Below the pieces are notes generated by a model. The model saw nothing but the letters and a program-made list of their open reading frames with translations, was not told the DNA's origin and ran no database searches. 39,467 bases of DNA from NCBI GenBank assembly GCA_904419545.1, contig CAJFRY010000015.1:1-39467 (forward strand), written 5' to 3'. The position numbers were made by a program, and so were the translations under genes. Shown here piece after piece: positions 1 to 7,478 of the stretch. Positions within the stretch are counted from its first letter, which is position 1. Each line of letters starts with the position of its first letter. The DNA comes from Candidatus Woodwardiibium gallinarum. GTDB taxonomy: Bacteria > Bacillota > Clostridia > Oscillospirales > CAG-382.

Positions 1-96
1 AATAAACCACGAGACATCATCTTGACTCCTGGTTTATGAAGGAGAAAATGCCCTCGATAACACAAAAAAGCAAAATATCTTTTTTGGTGCAACGTG

Positions 97-150
97 CCAG
101 CCGAGAAGTCTCGATACGCGGTCCGCGTTCGGGGCTTTTTTCTCTTTATT
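97..150 (+). terminator. possible terminator-like hairpins at left edge
   Basis: Two short self-complementary stretches (CGAGA/TCTCG at about 108-119 and ACGCGG/CCGCGT at about 116-129) are followed by GGGGCTTTTTTC. This could be the end of a transcript from a gene left of the window. The stems are short and the upstream gene is not visible, so the call is weak. Nothing else in bases 1-196 is recognisable. Confidence 0.25.
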
Positions 151-196
151 TTGTCGGTATCCAAACAATGTTTTTTCATTCGGTGGTGAGAATCAT

Positions 197-901
197 ATGC
201 AAGGTATAATTCGCTGTGGAAACGGAAAATATTATTGTTCCCCGATTTTCGGCATGTACATCAATAAGAATGCTCTCAACACGCCTTTTCATGCGTTTGT
301 GATTTGTTTCGACGAAAGCAAAACAAAGCTGGTCAAACAACCCTTATATAACCCTATTGCGAAACCGTACTTAGAGCTTATGGTGCTTTTTACGGATGAT
401 GACCAAACCGGCTGGATAAATTGGGATAATCAGTATCAAGGCGTCGATTTTCTTCCTTTGAAATTGGCTTTGAAAATCGTGAATGACGGTCTTGTACCTT
501 GTGAAATTCAAAAACGCTGCATTGAATATGATCTTTTCGAGGATTATTCGGTATTTAAGGCAATAAAAACAGAGGACGACATCAAAACATTCATGTTAAT
601 CACCGGAGAGTTACACGATGCAAGAATCGTAAAGCTGGAAAAGCAGCCGGATGGCTCTTTATATGTATTATTCGACGGTGTATGGGGCTGTTCTGTTGAG
701 CTTGTATTTTCCGGCGATGTAGCATATTGTGCCGAAAGCAGAAATCCCGAAAAATGGGATCCGTACTGGTTCGAATCATCTATTGTTTTTCAGGATGGAC
801 TTGTTTATTTTTTCGATTCATCTAAAAATCTTACGGCATTGAATGATAACGATTGTTGGTTTAAAGCCAAAACAATGGCATATCGCATCATTCCGGAATA
901 A
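197..901 (+). CDS. hypothetical protein, 234 aa
   Basis: I do not recognise this protein and can assign no function. It has no signal peptide or membrane segment, so it is probably cytoplasmic. It is rich in aromatic and acidic residues. The C-terminal half (about residues 135-234) reads as one small compact domain. It starts with a 'GELHDARI' segment, continues through 'FDGVWGC' and 'DPYWFES', and ends with a tryptophan-rich tail. Proteins with this LHD..I start and a C-terminal W-F-x-A-K segment occur as unnamed Firmicutes proteins, but that is recollection rather than a search. The ATG at 197 follows a GGTGGTGAG stretch that can serve as ribosome binding site. It stands alone between the window edge and the strong promoter of the next gene. 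Confidence 0.7.
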   Translation: MQGIIRCGNGKYYCSPIFGMYINKNALNTPFHAFVICFDESKTKLVKQPLYNPIAKPYLELMVLFTDDDQTGWINWDNQYQGVDFLPLKLALKIVNDGLVPCEIQKRCIEYDLFEDYSVFKAIKTEDDIKTFMLITGELHDARIVKLEKQPDGSLYVLFDGVWGCSVELVFSGDVAYCAESRNPEKWDPYWFESSIVFQDGLVYFFDSSKNLTALNDNDCWFKAKTMAYRIIPE

Positions 902-930
902 TTGCCGATTTCTTTCCGTAATAAATATCT

Positions 931-957
931 GCATTGTCATTGGCAGTGCTTTTTCTT
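931..957 (+). terminator. weak terminator after the 234-aa gene
   Basis: GCATTG pairs with CAGTGC (one G-T pair) around a short loop and is followed by TTTTTC. It sits 30 bases after the stop of the upstream gene. The stem is only six pairs. The rest of 958-1060 is AT-rich with no gene. Confidence 0.4.
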
Positions 958-1062
958 TATCACTGTCTCGGGCGATGAATCAATTCGGCGCATATCTAAT
1001 ATGCTTATTTCCTAAAAACAAAATTTATTTTTCTACAAATTTACATTTTTTTGTAATTTATA

Positions 1063-1091
1063 TTGACAAAAAGATGTTTTTTCTTTATAAT
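1063..1091 (+). promoter_or_regulatory. consensus sigma-A promoter of the NAGPA-SLH gene
   Basis: A perfect -35 TTGACA (1063-1068) and a perfect -10 TATAAT (1086-1091) are separated by 17 bases in an AT-rich context. The start codon is 50 bases downstream of the -10 box, with GGAGG in between. Strong constitutive transcription is expected. Confidence 0.9.
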
Positions 1092-1140
1092 TCAATTAAG
1101 GGACAAACCCTAAAAATAATATAACGGAGGAAAGACCATC

Positions 1141-3669
1141 ATGAAAGCACTGCGTAAGCTATTTCCAGTTCTTTTGGCAATCCTTCTCGTTGCAACGGCA
1201 ACGTTCGGCGCGTTGCAAGCCGCCGCGTTCTATTATGGACAATGGGTTGGATTCGGCACGGTCACGGGTACATCCGCGCGCACGGTCGCTTCGGGTGTCA
1301 CCTATGACAATCTTTATGTCTCCGGTACCTACGGCGGAAATCAACGCCTGCAGACGATGACCTTTAATCCAAAGACAGGAAATTATGTACCGCTTGTCTA
1401 CACCAAGTATTCGGGCTACGGCGATACCACGTACAATTCTGCCGTAAAAGCCGAGTCGCTCGGCTATGATGTTAAAGGCGCTGTCAACGCCTCCTTCTTT
1501 TCGTTCACGGGCGCAAGCTGCAACACCTATGGCGGCGTAAACATCTCGGACGGAAAGATCATGCAGGGCAGCAACAGTCACGGTCAGACTTGGATGCTTG
1601 CATTTGACAGCGACGGAAGCGCAAACCTTGTATGGTCTAAAGTTACCTTTTCTATGACCGCAAAAAACGGCGCCTGGAGCGCACCTGTCGAAAATGTAAA
1701 CATATGTCCGGAGACAACTTATACCGGAATCTATTATTATGATGAATTCTGCGGCAGCAACACCGATACCAAAGCCGCAGGTGTAGAAATTGTATTTGAA
1801 AAACAAAACGGCACCCAGCTCACCGTGGGCGGAACGCTGGAAGGAAAGGTGGTTGCCGTAAGAAGCAACACTTCCTCAGGCGGTTCGATCGGCGCCAACC
1901 GTTTCGTGCTTTACGCCTCCAACAGCAGTTCGTATGCTGCGTCCCTTCGCGGACTGGCTATAGGCGACACGGTGAAAATCACCGCAACAGAGACCGTTGC
2001 GGGCGCCAAGACCATAATGGAAAATTGCAACAGCGCCTTCGTCACCTATGGCTATCACATCGTTTCAAACGGTCAGAACGTAACGGCTTCCAACGGACTT
2101 GGCGAATCTTTCAATACGGCAAGGGCGCAGAGAAGCGCCATCGGCATCAGGGCCGATGGGAGCATCGTCCTTGTTGCATCCAGCGGCAGGACTTCCTCCT
2201 ATGCGGGCCTTACCGTTTACGAGCTTGCCGACTATCTGATCTCACAGGGCTGTGTCACGGCCGTAAATCTTGACGGCGGCGGCTCTACCCAAATGACGGT
2301 AGAAAACACTTCCGGCAATTTAGAAGCCGTCCTTTCCAGCTCACGACGGGTAGCGAATAGCATATTGATCGTCGCGCGGCCCGCCGTCTCCTCTGCCGAC
2401 AAAAACACTTTGAATTCGCTGCTTTCCCAGGCGAACACGCTTGTCGCCACGCATATATTGTCGGGAAATACCGCATATCTCGATTCGGCTATTTCCTACG
2501 CTTTCGGAATTTACAATTCCCCGAAAGCAATGCCGGGCGACTATACAAAAGCCATTATGCGTCTGAGAGAAGGAATTGCGGGGGTCACGGTGTCCGGCTA
2601 CCGAGCGGGGATCTTCCAGCTTGATACCACACAGTCTCTGCGGTCTTCCGCTTCGGCCTCCGCATCCTCGCTTGCGCAAATACCTGCCGGGAAAAGTCTG
2701 ACGGTAACGGAAATTTCCGGCAACTACGGCTATACTCGTTATCTGGATAAGTGGGGCTGGATTGATCTTGCGCAAGCGACTGGCCTCGGTCCGGCCGCGC
2801 ACACAAGAACAAACATACTCGCACCGGATATTGCCTATAAAGGACAGGACATCACCATTTCGTGGTCCGAGACCAAGGGCGCGGCCGCCTATACTTATAA
2901 GGTCATAGAGCTGGAAGGCGAACCGGATCCTACCAGCACCAATGAATCCGAAAATGCAAAAGTTCTGGTTTCAGGGGACGTCACAAACGATCTGAGTGTG
3001 ACCATTCCCGCGTCCATACGCACAGACGGCAAGTATATTAAAGTGGCCGTGTGTGCAGAATATCCTGCCGGAAATGCCTGGCGCACTGCATATATCCAAA
3101 CCTCGCACCTTCCGTTCACGGATGTCCCGCTTACACATTGGGGATATAACGCTGTCAGACATTGCTATGAAAGCGGCTATTTTTCCGGCACCTCCGATAC
3201 CACCTTTTCACCGAATAATACGATGACCCGCGCTATGCTGGCTGTGGTTGTACACCGTATGGCAGGCAGTCCCGAAGCCGACGGTACAATTTCCCTGCCG
3301 TTTACCGACGTGGCGAACAATGCCTGGTATATCGACGGCGTAACCTGGTGCTATTCCGAAGGAATCGTGTCCGGCACCTCTGACACCACCTTCTCGCCGA
3401 ATAACAGCATTACACGTGAACAGGCGGCAGTTTTCCTTTACCGTCTGGCCAACGCAATGGGTTATGATACCACCGTCGAAAATCTGAGTGTGGCGGACAG
3501 CTTTGGTGATGCTTCCATGATCGGCAGCTATGCCAAAACGGCAATAGCCTGGGCAGTAGAAAGAGGAATTATGGGCGGATACAATAATATGCTCAATCCC
3601 AAGGACAACGCAACACGTCTCCAGATCGCACAAATGCTGTATAACTTCGATACAGTATATACGGATTGA
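1141..3669 (+). CDS. secreted phosphodiester glycosidase (NAGPA-type) protein with SLH repeats
   Basis: This is a cell-surface protein of 842 aa. Residues 1-28 form a signal peptide (basic start, then a leucine/alanine core). Residues about 90-410 are the NAGPA (phosphodiester glycosidase) domain: 'VNASFF' at 115-120 and 'NLDGGGS' at 376-382 are the hallmark motifs. Enzymes of this family cleave sugars linked through phosphodiesters, and bacterial members are tied to exopolysaccharide or wall-polymer processing. After it come a helical FIVAR-like stretch (about 425-485), a bacterial SH3-like domain (about 490-545, ending 'WGWIDL'), a fibronectin-III-like part (about 555-655), and three S-layer homology repeats (from about 658, 720 and 785) that would bind wall polymer. 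The ATG follows GGAGG at good spacing. It is monocistronic with its own promoter and terminator. The substrate is unknown. Confidence 0.88.
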   Translation: MKALRKLFPVLLAILLVATATFGALQAAAFYYGQWVGFGTVTGTSARTVASGVTYDNLYVSGTYGGNQRLQTMTFNPKTGNYVPLVYTKYSGYGDTTYNSAVKAESLGYDVKGAVNASFFSFTGASCNTYGGVNISDGKIMQGSNSHGQTWMLAFDSDGSANLVWSKVTFSMTAKNGAWSAPVENVNICPETTYTGIYYYDEFCGSNTDTKAAGVEIVFEKQNGTQLTVGGTLEGKVVAVRSNTSSGGSIGANRFVLYASNSSSYAASLRGLAIGDTVKITATETVAGAKTIMENCNSAFVTYGYHIVSNGQNVTASNGLGESFNTARAQRSAIGIRADGSIVLVASSGRTSSYAGLTVYELADYLISQGCVTAVNLDGGGSTQMTVENTSGNLEAVLSSSRRVANSILIVARPAVSSADKNTLNSLLSQANTLVATHILSGNTAYLDSAISYAFGIYNSPKAMPGDYTKAIMRLREGIAGVTVSGYRAGIFQLDTTQSLRSSASASASSLAQIPAGKSLTVTEISGNYGYTRYLDKWGWIDLAQATGLGPAAHTRTNILAPDIAYKGQDITISWSETKGAAAYTYKVIELEGEPDPTSTNESENAKVLVSGDVTNDLSVTIPASIRTDGKYIKVAVCAEYPAGNAWRTAYIQTSHLPFTDVPLTHWGYNAVRHCYESGYFSGTSDTTFSPNNTMTRAMLAVVVHRMAGSPEADGTISLPFTDVANNAWYIDGVTWCYSEGIVSGTSDTTFSPNNSITREQAAVFLYRLANAMGYDTTVENLSVADSFGDASMIGSYAKTAIAWAVERGIMGGYNNMLNPKDNATRLQIAQMLYNFDTVYTD

Positions 3670-3762
3670 ACGTTGAAAAAAGCGCTATGGAGTGAAGTGA
3701 CCAAAAAATCAAGTCTACCGCTGATTATGAGTAAAGTGCAAACAAGGGTAAAATATGGTAGC

Positions 3763-3796
3763 GGCAGGGAGCATTTTGCTTCCTGCCCTTATTTTC
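3763..3796 (+). terminator. terminator after the NAGPA-SLH gene
   Basis: GGCAGGGAGCA pairs with TGCTTCCTGCC (one G-T pair) around a TTT loop and is followed by CTTATTTTC. It lies about 95 bases after the stop codon. The stretch between the stop and the hairpin contains no gene. Confidence 0.75.
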
Positions 3797-3839
3797 ATTA
3801 TACAGAAAATAAGGCAAAAAATCATGCCTGAATCCGGCA

Positions 3840-4170
3840 GCCGGTAGACAAAAATGCCTCCGGCTGCAAATGGTTAACGCTTCAATCCCGGCGCTTGCCC
3901 GTCCGTTTTATCGTGATGTCCATCATAGATGAATGCGGCATTTTCAACAGGCTGTCATCGGTCGGAAACACGGATTTTGACTTGGTGACCCTGCGCAACT
4001 GCCGGTTGAATCCTTCAATGGCATTTATGGGATCGATCAGCGTCCGTACCTCCTGCGGATACTTAAAACAGATGGATAATTTCGGCCGGTTTGCTTCCCG
4101 CGATTGCGCAATATCAGGATATTATTCATTCCATATCTCACTGAAGGCTTCAAACGCATACATTCCTCCT
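3840..4170 (-). pseudogene. decayed IS256-family (mutator-type) transposase C-terminus
   Basis: Translating the minus strand gives the C-terminal part of an IS256-type transposase: a 'YPQEVRTLI' block, then 'NAIEGFNRQLRRVTKSKS', then 'FPTDDSLLKM', then a 'MMDI...TGKRRD' end. These are hallmark strings of the family. Upstream in the same frame is 'AFEAFSEIWNE', a TAA stop, then 'YPDIAQ'. A second in-frame stop (TGA at 3882-3884) replaces the tryptophan expected after the KRRD/RRQD motif. The N-terminal two thirds, with the catalytic DDE residues, are absent. This is an old, non-functional remnant. No terminal inverted repeats could be identified, so the limits are approximate. Confidence 0.85.
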
Positions 4171-4385
4171 CTGCGTGGGGGGAGGGAGTACAAAATAAAA
4201 AGCGGATGCAATGAAAATTCATCACATTCGCCTACAGACACAAATATTTAATAATTATAAAACCGAAAAAGTATTGCAAAAACAATCGCAAAATCCACCC
4301 TTAAATTCCTCGAATTGCAGTTCAAGGGTCCTAAACATCTTTTTTAGGGAGTTGCATCCGAAAAATTCACGATTTTTAGACATGA
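4171..4385. other. AT-rich spacer without a gene
   Basis: This stretch lies between the transposase remnant and the tRNA terminator. It holds A/T runs and no open frame with a credible ribosome binding site. It may be further debris of the insertion, but no transposase segment could be recognised in it. Confidence 0.5.
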
Positions 4386-4416
4386 AAACCCGGAAACCAC
4401 AACGGTTTCCGGGTTT
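4386..4416 (-). terminator. terminator of tRNA-Val (symmetrical hairpin)
   Basis: AACCCGGAAACC pairs perfectly with GGTTTCCGGGTT around a five-base loop, with T runs on both strands. It is 34 bases beyond the 3' end of the minus-strand tRNA gene, so it most likely ends that transcript. Read on the plus strand it would also work as a terminator. Confidence 0.85.
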
Positions 4417-4450
4417 TTCGTGTCGGCATCTATTTTGTCAACACAGCACA

Positions 4451-4527
4451 TGGTGTGGATGAATGGACTTGAACCAACGACCCCTTGCATGTCAAGCAAG
4501 TGCTCTAACCAACTGAGCTACACCCAC
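4451..4527 (-). tRNA. tRNA-Val (anticodon GAC)
   Basis: The minus strand folds as a 77-base tRNA. The acceptor stem GTGGGTG pairs with CATCCAC (one G-T pair). The D-arm contains GTAGCTCAGTTGG. The anticodon stem CTTGC/GCAAG encloses the loop TTGACAT, giving anticodon GAC, which reads the valine codon GUC. The T-arm contains GGTTCAAGTCC. The discriminator A and an encoded CCA are at the 3' end. It stands alone, followed by a strong terminator hairpin, with an IS256 remnant just beyond. Confidence 0.95.
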
Positions 4528-4601
4528 ATAGCTTTTATATTATACACCATCCTCTTCCAAAATGCAATAGGTAAAAGCGAATTTCCACAAAAAAATTATT
4601 T

Positions 4602-4638
4602 ACAGCAAAAGGCTGCCTTACAAGCGGCCTTTTGCTGT
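4602..4638 (-). terminator. terminator of the ABC exporter operon
   Basis: ACAGCAAAAGGC pairs with GCCTTTTGCTGT. Read on the minus strand it lies just past the permease stop codon and is followed by an AT-rich run with many T residues. Confidence 0.75.
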
Positions 4639-4645
4639 TTTATCG

Positions 4646-6247
4646 CTATGCAGGCAGGACGTTAAATTTTTTTACGCCCCAGCTTCTCAGGATATAACAG
4701 AGCAGAGCGGCGACGGCGCCAAGAATAAGAAAATAAGCGAAAGCAAGCAACGTAAAAAATGGAGCGTATGGAATCAATAGCACATACAGCGGGACCGAGA
4801 ATACAATGGTCAGCAGAATGTTGATCATTGTAGACAAAAAAACGCTCATGCTTTGTTTGATGACACGCGTTTCATTATCGTAATCGAGTTTGGGAAAGGC
4901 GAGATTAAGGATGAGCCCCAAAGCTGTAGTGATTCCAAGAGCAGCCGCCGGAATGAGAAACAAAAACAGCGCGTATTGCACATTCAGCCCAAAGCGAATC
5001 GTCAGCAAAATTGTAGCAACAAGCTGTGCCGGCAGATAAAGCAGCAGATTTGCCGCTATTTTGGAACTGAGAATCGTCGTTGTCGGTACCGGAGCGGTTT
5101 TCAAAATCCATAATGCGTGTCCCTCCAGCGAAACCGACACCGAGGTCGTTGTCGTCAAAGTGGAGAAGAACAGAAACAGGGGAATGGCGGTACTGAATAC
5201 CATAAGTCCATTGTCTGCGAATCCGGCTTGTGCAAAAATATCGTCGCCGATGAAGAAACTGGCAATGGCGATTCCAAGCAGCAGAACAAGTCCGATTCCG
5301 CAGTTCAGCATATAAGTTGCCGAGCCGGTAAAGCGCTGAAATTCCTTTCTCAAAAGCGCACCGAACAGTCCGCTGTTTTTCTGATGCTTCATCACGAATT
5401 TGGACTTTTTTGCGCTTTGCTTGAGAAGCGCGGTCATTTTCAAAAAGAATTTGGAAAGCAGCGCAGTCACCAGCAGCATCGGCGCGGCATTGATCGCCGC
5501 GAAACCCAATAGGCTCAGCAAATCACCGTTGATCGCGTTATAAAGCAGTGCCGCCGGAAAATAAGCGTTGGTCACACGATTCCAGAAATCACTGCCCGCA
5601 TTTTCAATAAAGATGAAAATGTCTTCGCTGTTGGACATCACATACATATACGCGGCAAAAAAGAGGAGAAAAAATACGATCTGTATCAAATTTCTCCGCT
5701 TCATTCGCCGCATGATCAGTCCGAAAAGAAAGGCTACCAACAACCCGAGTGACAGCGGAATCAGAGGCGCGAACAGCACCGCAATCAGCATTGTGAGCAG
5801 CCCGCCGGCTGTAAAGCCAACCACGACAAAATACATGATATATGCGGGAACAAACAGCACCGCTGCGAAGATCAGTTCATAGACATACAGTCCTGCCAGC
5901 TTGGACAGCAGCAGCGTCAGATGGGAGATCGGCATTGACAGCAGTGTATCCAAGTCGCGCGAGGCAAACAGCAGCGCGCGGGAATAGCCAACAGCAGTCA
6001 TCAGCGTTAAAATGCTGCCGGCAATATAAAACATAGCCGGTACGAACGCACCCAGACCGTACGGATGCATAAGTTCAAGCATGCCATAGGACATTGTGCC
6101 CGAAACAAGCGAGAGCGCCAGGATAACGAATACAGCCAACGCCACCGTGCCAAGCTTTTTGCCGGATGTTTTGTCTTTTGAGCTCTTTCCATAGACAAAA
6201 TCGCTCAGCTGCATGTTGGCGCGGAAAAGCATGATAAAGTTTCTCAT
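4646..6247 (-). CDS. ABC exporter permease subunit, 533 aa
   Basis: This is a polytopic membrane protein with roughly twelve hydrophobic segments spread over its whole length. Examples lie around residues 35-60, 80-105, 120-175 and 190-205, with a dense cluster from about 430 to the C-terminus. Length and layout fit the family described as 'putative ABC exporter' permeases, which work with a separately encoded ATPase. The ATPase gene lies directly upstream on the same strand (108-base gap), so the two should form one exporter. The substrate cannot be deduced. The ATG at 6247 has an unusual ribosome binding site: the only good AGGAGG (6282-6288) is 34 bases upstream, and a small hairpin lies in between. 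No stop separates the AGGAGG from the ATG in this frame, but no ATG, GTG or TTG lies there either. Confidence 0.8.
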   Translation of the reverse strand: MRNFIMLFRANMQLSDFVYGKSSKDKTSGKKLGTVALAVFVILALSLVSGTMSYGMLELMHPYGLGAFVPAMFYIAGSILTLMTAVGYSRALLFASRDLDTLLSMPISHLTLLLSKLAGLYVYELIFAAVLFVPAYIMYFVVVGFTAGGLLTMLIAVLFAPLIPLSLGLLVAFLFGLIMRRMKRRNLIQIVFFLLFFAAYMYVMSNSEDIFIFIENAGSDFWNRVTNAYFPAALLYNAINGDLLSLLGFAAINAAPMLLVTALLSKFFLKMTALLKQSAKKSKFVMKHQKNSGLFGALLRKEFQRFTGSATYMLNCGIGLVLLLGIAIASFFIGDDIFAQAGFADNGLMVFSTAIPLFLFFSTLTTTTSVSVSLEGHALWILKTAPVPTTTILSSKIAANLLLYLPAQLVATILLTIRFGLNVQYALFLFLIPAAALGITTALGLILNLAFPKLDYDNETRVIKQSMSVFLSTMINILLTIVFSVPLYVLLIPYAPFFTLLAFAYFLILGAVAALLCYILRSWGVKKFNVLPA

Positions 6248-6261
6248 TATGATAACCGTCG

Positions 6262-6288
6262 CTTTCGTTAAGCGAAAGTATCCTCCTT
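6262..6288 (-). promoter_or_regulatory. distant Shine-Dalgarno plus hairpin before the permease start
   Basis: AAGGAGG (6282-6288) lies 34 bases before the ATG. Between them CTTTCG pairs with CGAAAG around a five-base loop (6262-6278). Folding would bring the ribosome binding site closer to the start codon. This could tune translation of the permease relative to the ATPase. It is an inference from sequence only. Confidence 0.4.
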
Positions 6289-6354
6289 TCGGAATTCAGG
6301 TGATGCAATAATAATGTGCACGGCAGCTTAACTTTGCAGATTTTATCCTATCCG

Positions 6355-7062
6355 TCATTCGGTAAGCTCGAGAAACAATTCTTCCAGCGAACTGTCGCCG
6401 CGAACCTCTTCCAGCTCTCCGCAACGGATCAGCTTGCCATTTTTGATGATGGCAATCTTTGTACACAGCTTTTCCGCTACCTCCAGCACATGCGTGGAGA
6501 AAAAGATCGAGCCGCCGTTATCGCACAGCTCCTTCATAAAACTCTTGAGCGTGTGCGCCGCTTTCGGATCCAGTCCGACGAAAGGCTCGTCGAGGATCAT
6601 CAGCTTCGGCTCATGGACGAGCGCGGCTATGATCGCCAGCTTCTGCTTCATACCATGCGAATAGGAAGAAATGGGGTTCCCCAGATCGGAGGTCAGCTCG
6701 AATGCATCCGCATATTTTTGCACGTTTTGCTGTTTGCGCTTTTCCTCCACCCGGTAGATATCCGCAATGAAGTTGATATATTTGAAGCCGGTCATACTCT
6801 CATATAATTCAGGGTTGTCGGGCAAATAAGCGATGTGCTTTTTGAATGCAATCGGATCCTTGCGAATGGATATGCCGTCAAGGGTGATTTCCCCCTGCTC
6901 AAAGGGAAGTATGCCCGTGATGGCTTTGATCGTTGTCGTTTTTCCGGCGCCGTTGTGGCCGATGAAGCCAAAAATATCACCGTTTTCGATTGTAAGCGTC
7001 AAATCCTTCACGACGGGCTTCCCCGGTGAGTAGGCTTTGGTGAAATTCTGTATATGCAGCAT
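6355..7062 (-). CDS. ABC transporter ATP-binding protein, 235 aa
   Basis: This is the nucleotide-binding subunit of an ABC exporter, cytoplasmic and membrane-attached. Walker A is 'GHNGAGKTT' (residues 35-43). The Q-loop region follows 'IAYLPDNPELYESMTG'. The signature is 'YSHGMKQKL', the SHG variant common in export ATPases. Walker B with the catalytic Glu is 'LMILDEPFVGLD', and the switch His is in 'STHVLEVAEKLC'. The ATG at 7062 was chosen over longer reading because GGGAGGA precedes it at ideal spacing and the family's usual N-terminus begins here. A consensus promoter starts about 50 bases upstream. It is the first gene of a two-gene operon with the 533-aa permease. It resembles EcsA/YtrB-like ATPases, but the substrate is unknown. 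Confidence 0.92.
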   Translation of the reverse strand: MLHIQNFTKAYSPGKPVVKDLTLTIENGDIFGFIGHNGAGKTTTIKAITGILPFEQGEITLDGISIRKDPIAFKKHIAYLPDNPELYESMTGFKYINFIADIYRVEEKRKQQNVQKYADAFELTSDLGNPISSYSHGMKQKLAIIAALVHEPKLMILDEPFVGLDPKAAHTLKSFMKELCDNGGSIFFSTHVLEVAEKLCTKIAIIKNGKLIRCGELEEVRGDSSLEELFLELTE

Positions 7063-7107
7063 AGCTGTCCTCCCGTAAATGATTTCTGTAAACACCATAA
7101 CACGCAT

Positions 7108-7136
7108 ATTATATACCCGGTGATACAAATTGTCAA
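7108..7136 (-). promoter_or_regulatory. consensus sigma-A promoter of the ABC exporter operon
   Basis: On the minus strand a perfect TTGACA (7131-7136) and a perfect TATAAT (7108-7113) are 17 bases apart. The predicted leader before the ATPase start is about 40 bases. It diverges from the promoter at 7173-7201. Confidence 0.92.
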
Positions 7137-7172
7137 GAAAAACATATTTACACATCGTGAATGTAATTTTTC

Positions 7173-7201
7173 TTGCTTTCGTCACAAAATTGTGGTATAA
7201 T
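7173..7201 (+). promoter_or_regulatory. sigma-A promoter P1 upstream of the repeat leader
   Basis: TTGCTT (7173-7178) and TATAAT (7196-7201) are separated by 17 bases. The -10 box overlaps the first bases of the first 102-bp repeat, so a transcript from here would carry both repeat copies as a leader of about 270 bases in front of the cytidylate-kinase-like gene. Confidence 0.75.
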
Positions 7202-7300
7202 AGCCGCATAAAATAAATCGTAAACTTGGGGTTTGTGTGGCGGCTATTTAAGTTTTCTGCGCTTTGCAGCGCAGAAAACTCCGGGGTTTGCGGATGTAGC
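7199..7300. repeat. tandem ~102-bp repeat, copy 1 (hairpin-forming)
   Basis: This is the first of two head-to-tail copies. It contains a perfect 12-bp hairpin (AGTTTTCTGCGC at 7251-7262 with GCGCAGAAAACT at 7269-7280). It also has a 5' inverted pair: GCCGCATAAA with TTTGTGTGGC, paired through two G-U wobbles, or alternatively AATAGCCGC (7199-7207) with GCGGCTATT (7240-7248). GGCTATT (7242-7248) can instead pair with AATAGCC at 7301-7307, the start of copy 2. It lies in the predicted leader of the gene at 7479 and has no open reading frame. It could be a structured RNA or one unit of a dispersed genomic repeat. Confidence 0.85.
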
Positions 7301-7400
7301 AATAGCCGCATAAAATAAATCGTAAACTTGGGGTTTATGCGGCGGCCATTTGAGTTTTCCGCGTCTTGCAGCGCAGAAAACTCCGGGGTTTGCGGTTGCC
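7301..7400. repeat. tandem ~102-bp repeat, copy 2 (hairpin-forming)
   Basis: This is the second copy, with scattered substitutions relative to copy 1. Here the 5' hairpin is perfect (GCCGCATAAA with TTTATGCGGC). The second hairpin (7353-7382) carries one C-A mismatch and a shortened core. An outer stem CCATTTGA (7346-7353) with TCAAATGG (7403-7410) occupies the same place as GGCTATT/AATAGCC in copy 1 but with a different sequence, so pairing is kept while bases change. Confidence 0.85.
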
Positions 7401-7424
7401 GTTCAAATGGATATACGGTAGAAT
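7396..7424 (+). promoter_or_regulatory. candidate second promoter P2 after the repeats
   Basis: TTGCCG (7396-7401) and TAGAAT (7419-7424) are spaced by 17 bases, directly after repeat copy 2. It would give a short leader of about 50 bases without the repeat hairpins. Both boxes deviate from consensus, so it is weaker than P1. Confidence 0.5.
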
Positions 7425-7478
7425 GGAAGGCAAAGCGTCCGCGACGGCGCGAAATATAAAAAGGGAGGAAACGGTTTT

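Noticed and set aside
48..209. 53-aa open frame from an ATG at 48
   Set aside because: The Shine-Dalgarno is too close to the ATG, the frame runs through a possible terminator and overlaps the next start, and no family is recognised.
843..1124. 93-aa open frame before the NAGPA-SLH gene
   Set aside because: It overlaps the end of the previous gene and crosses a perfect promoter. The composition is that of AT-rich intergenic DNA.
7199..7400. CRISPR-like repeat array
   Set aside because: There are only two copies of about 102 bases, directly adjacent with no spacers, and no cas genes nearby.
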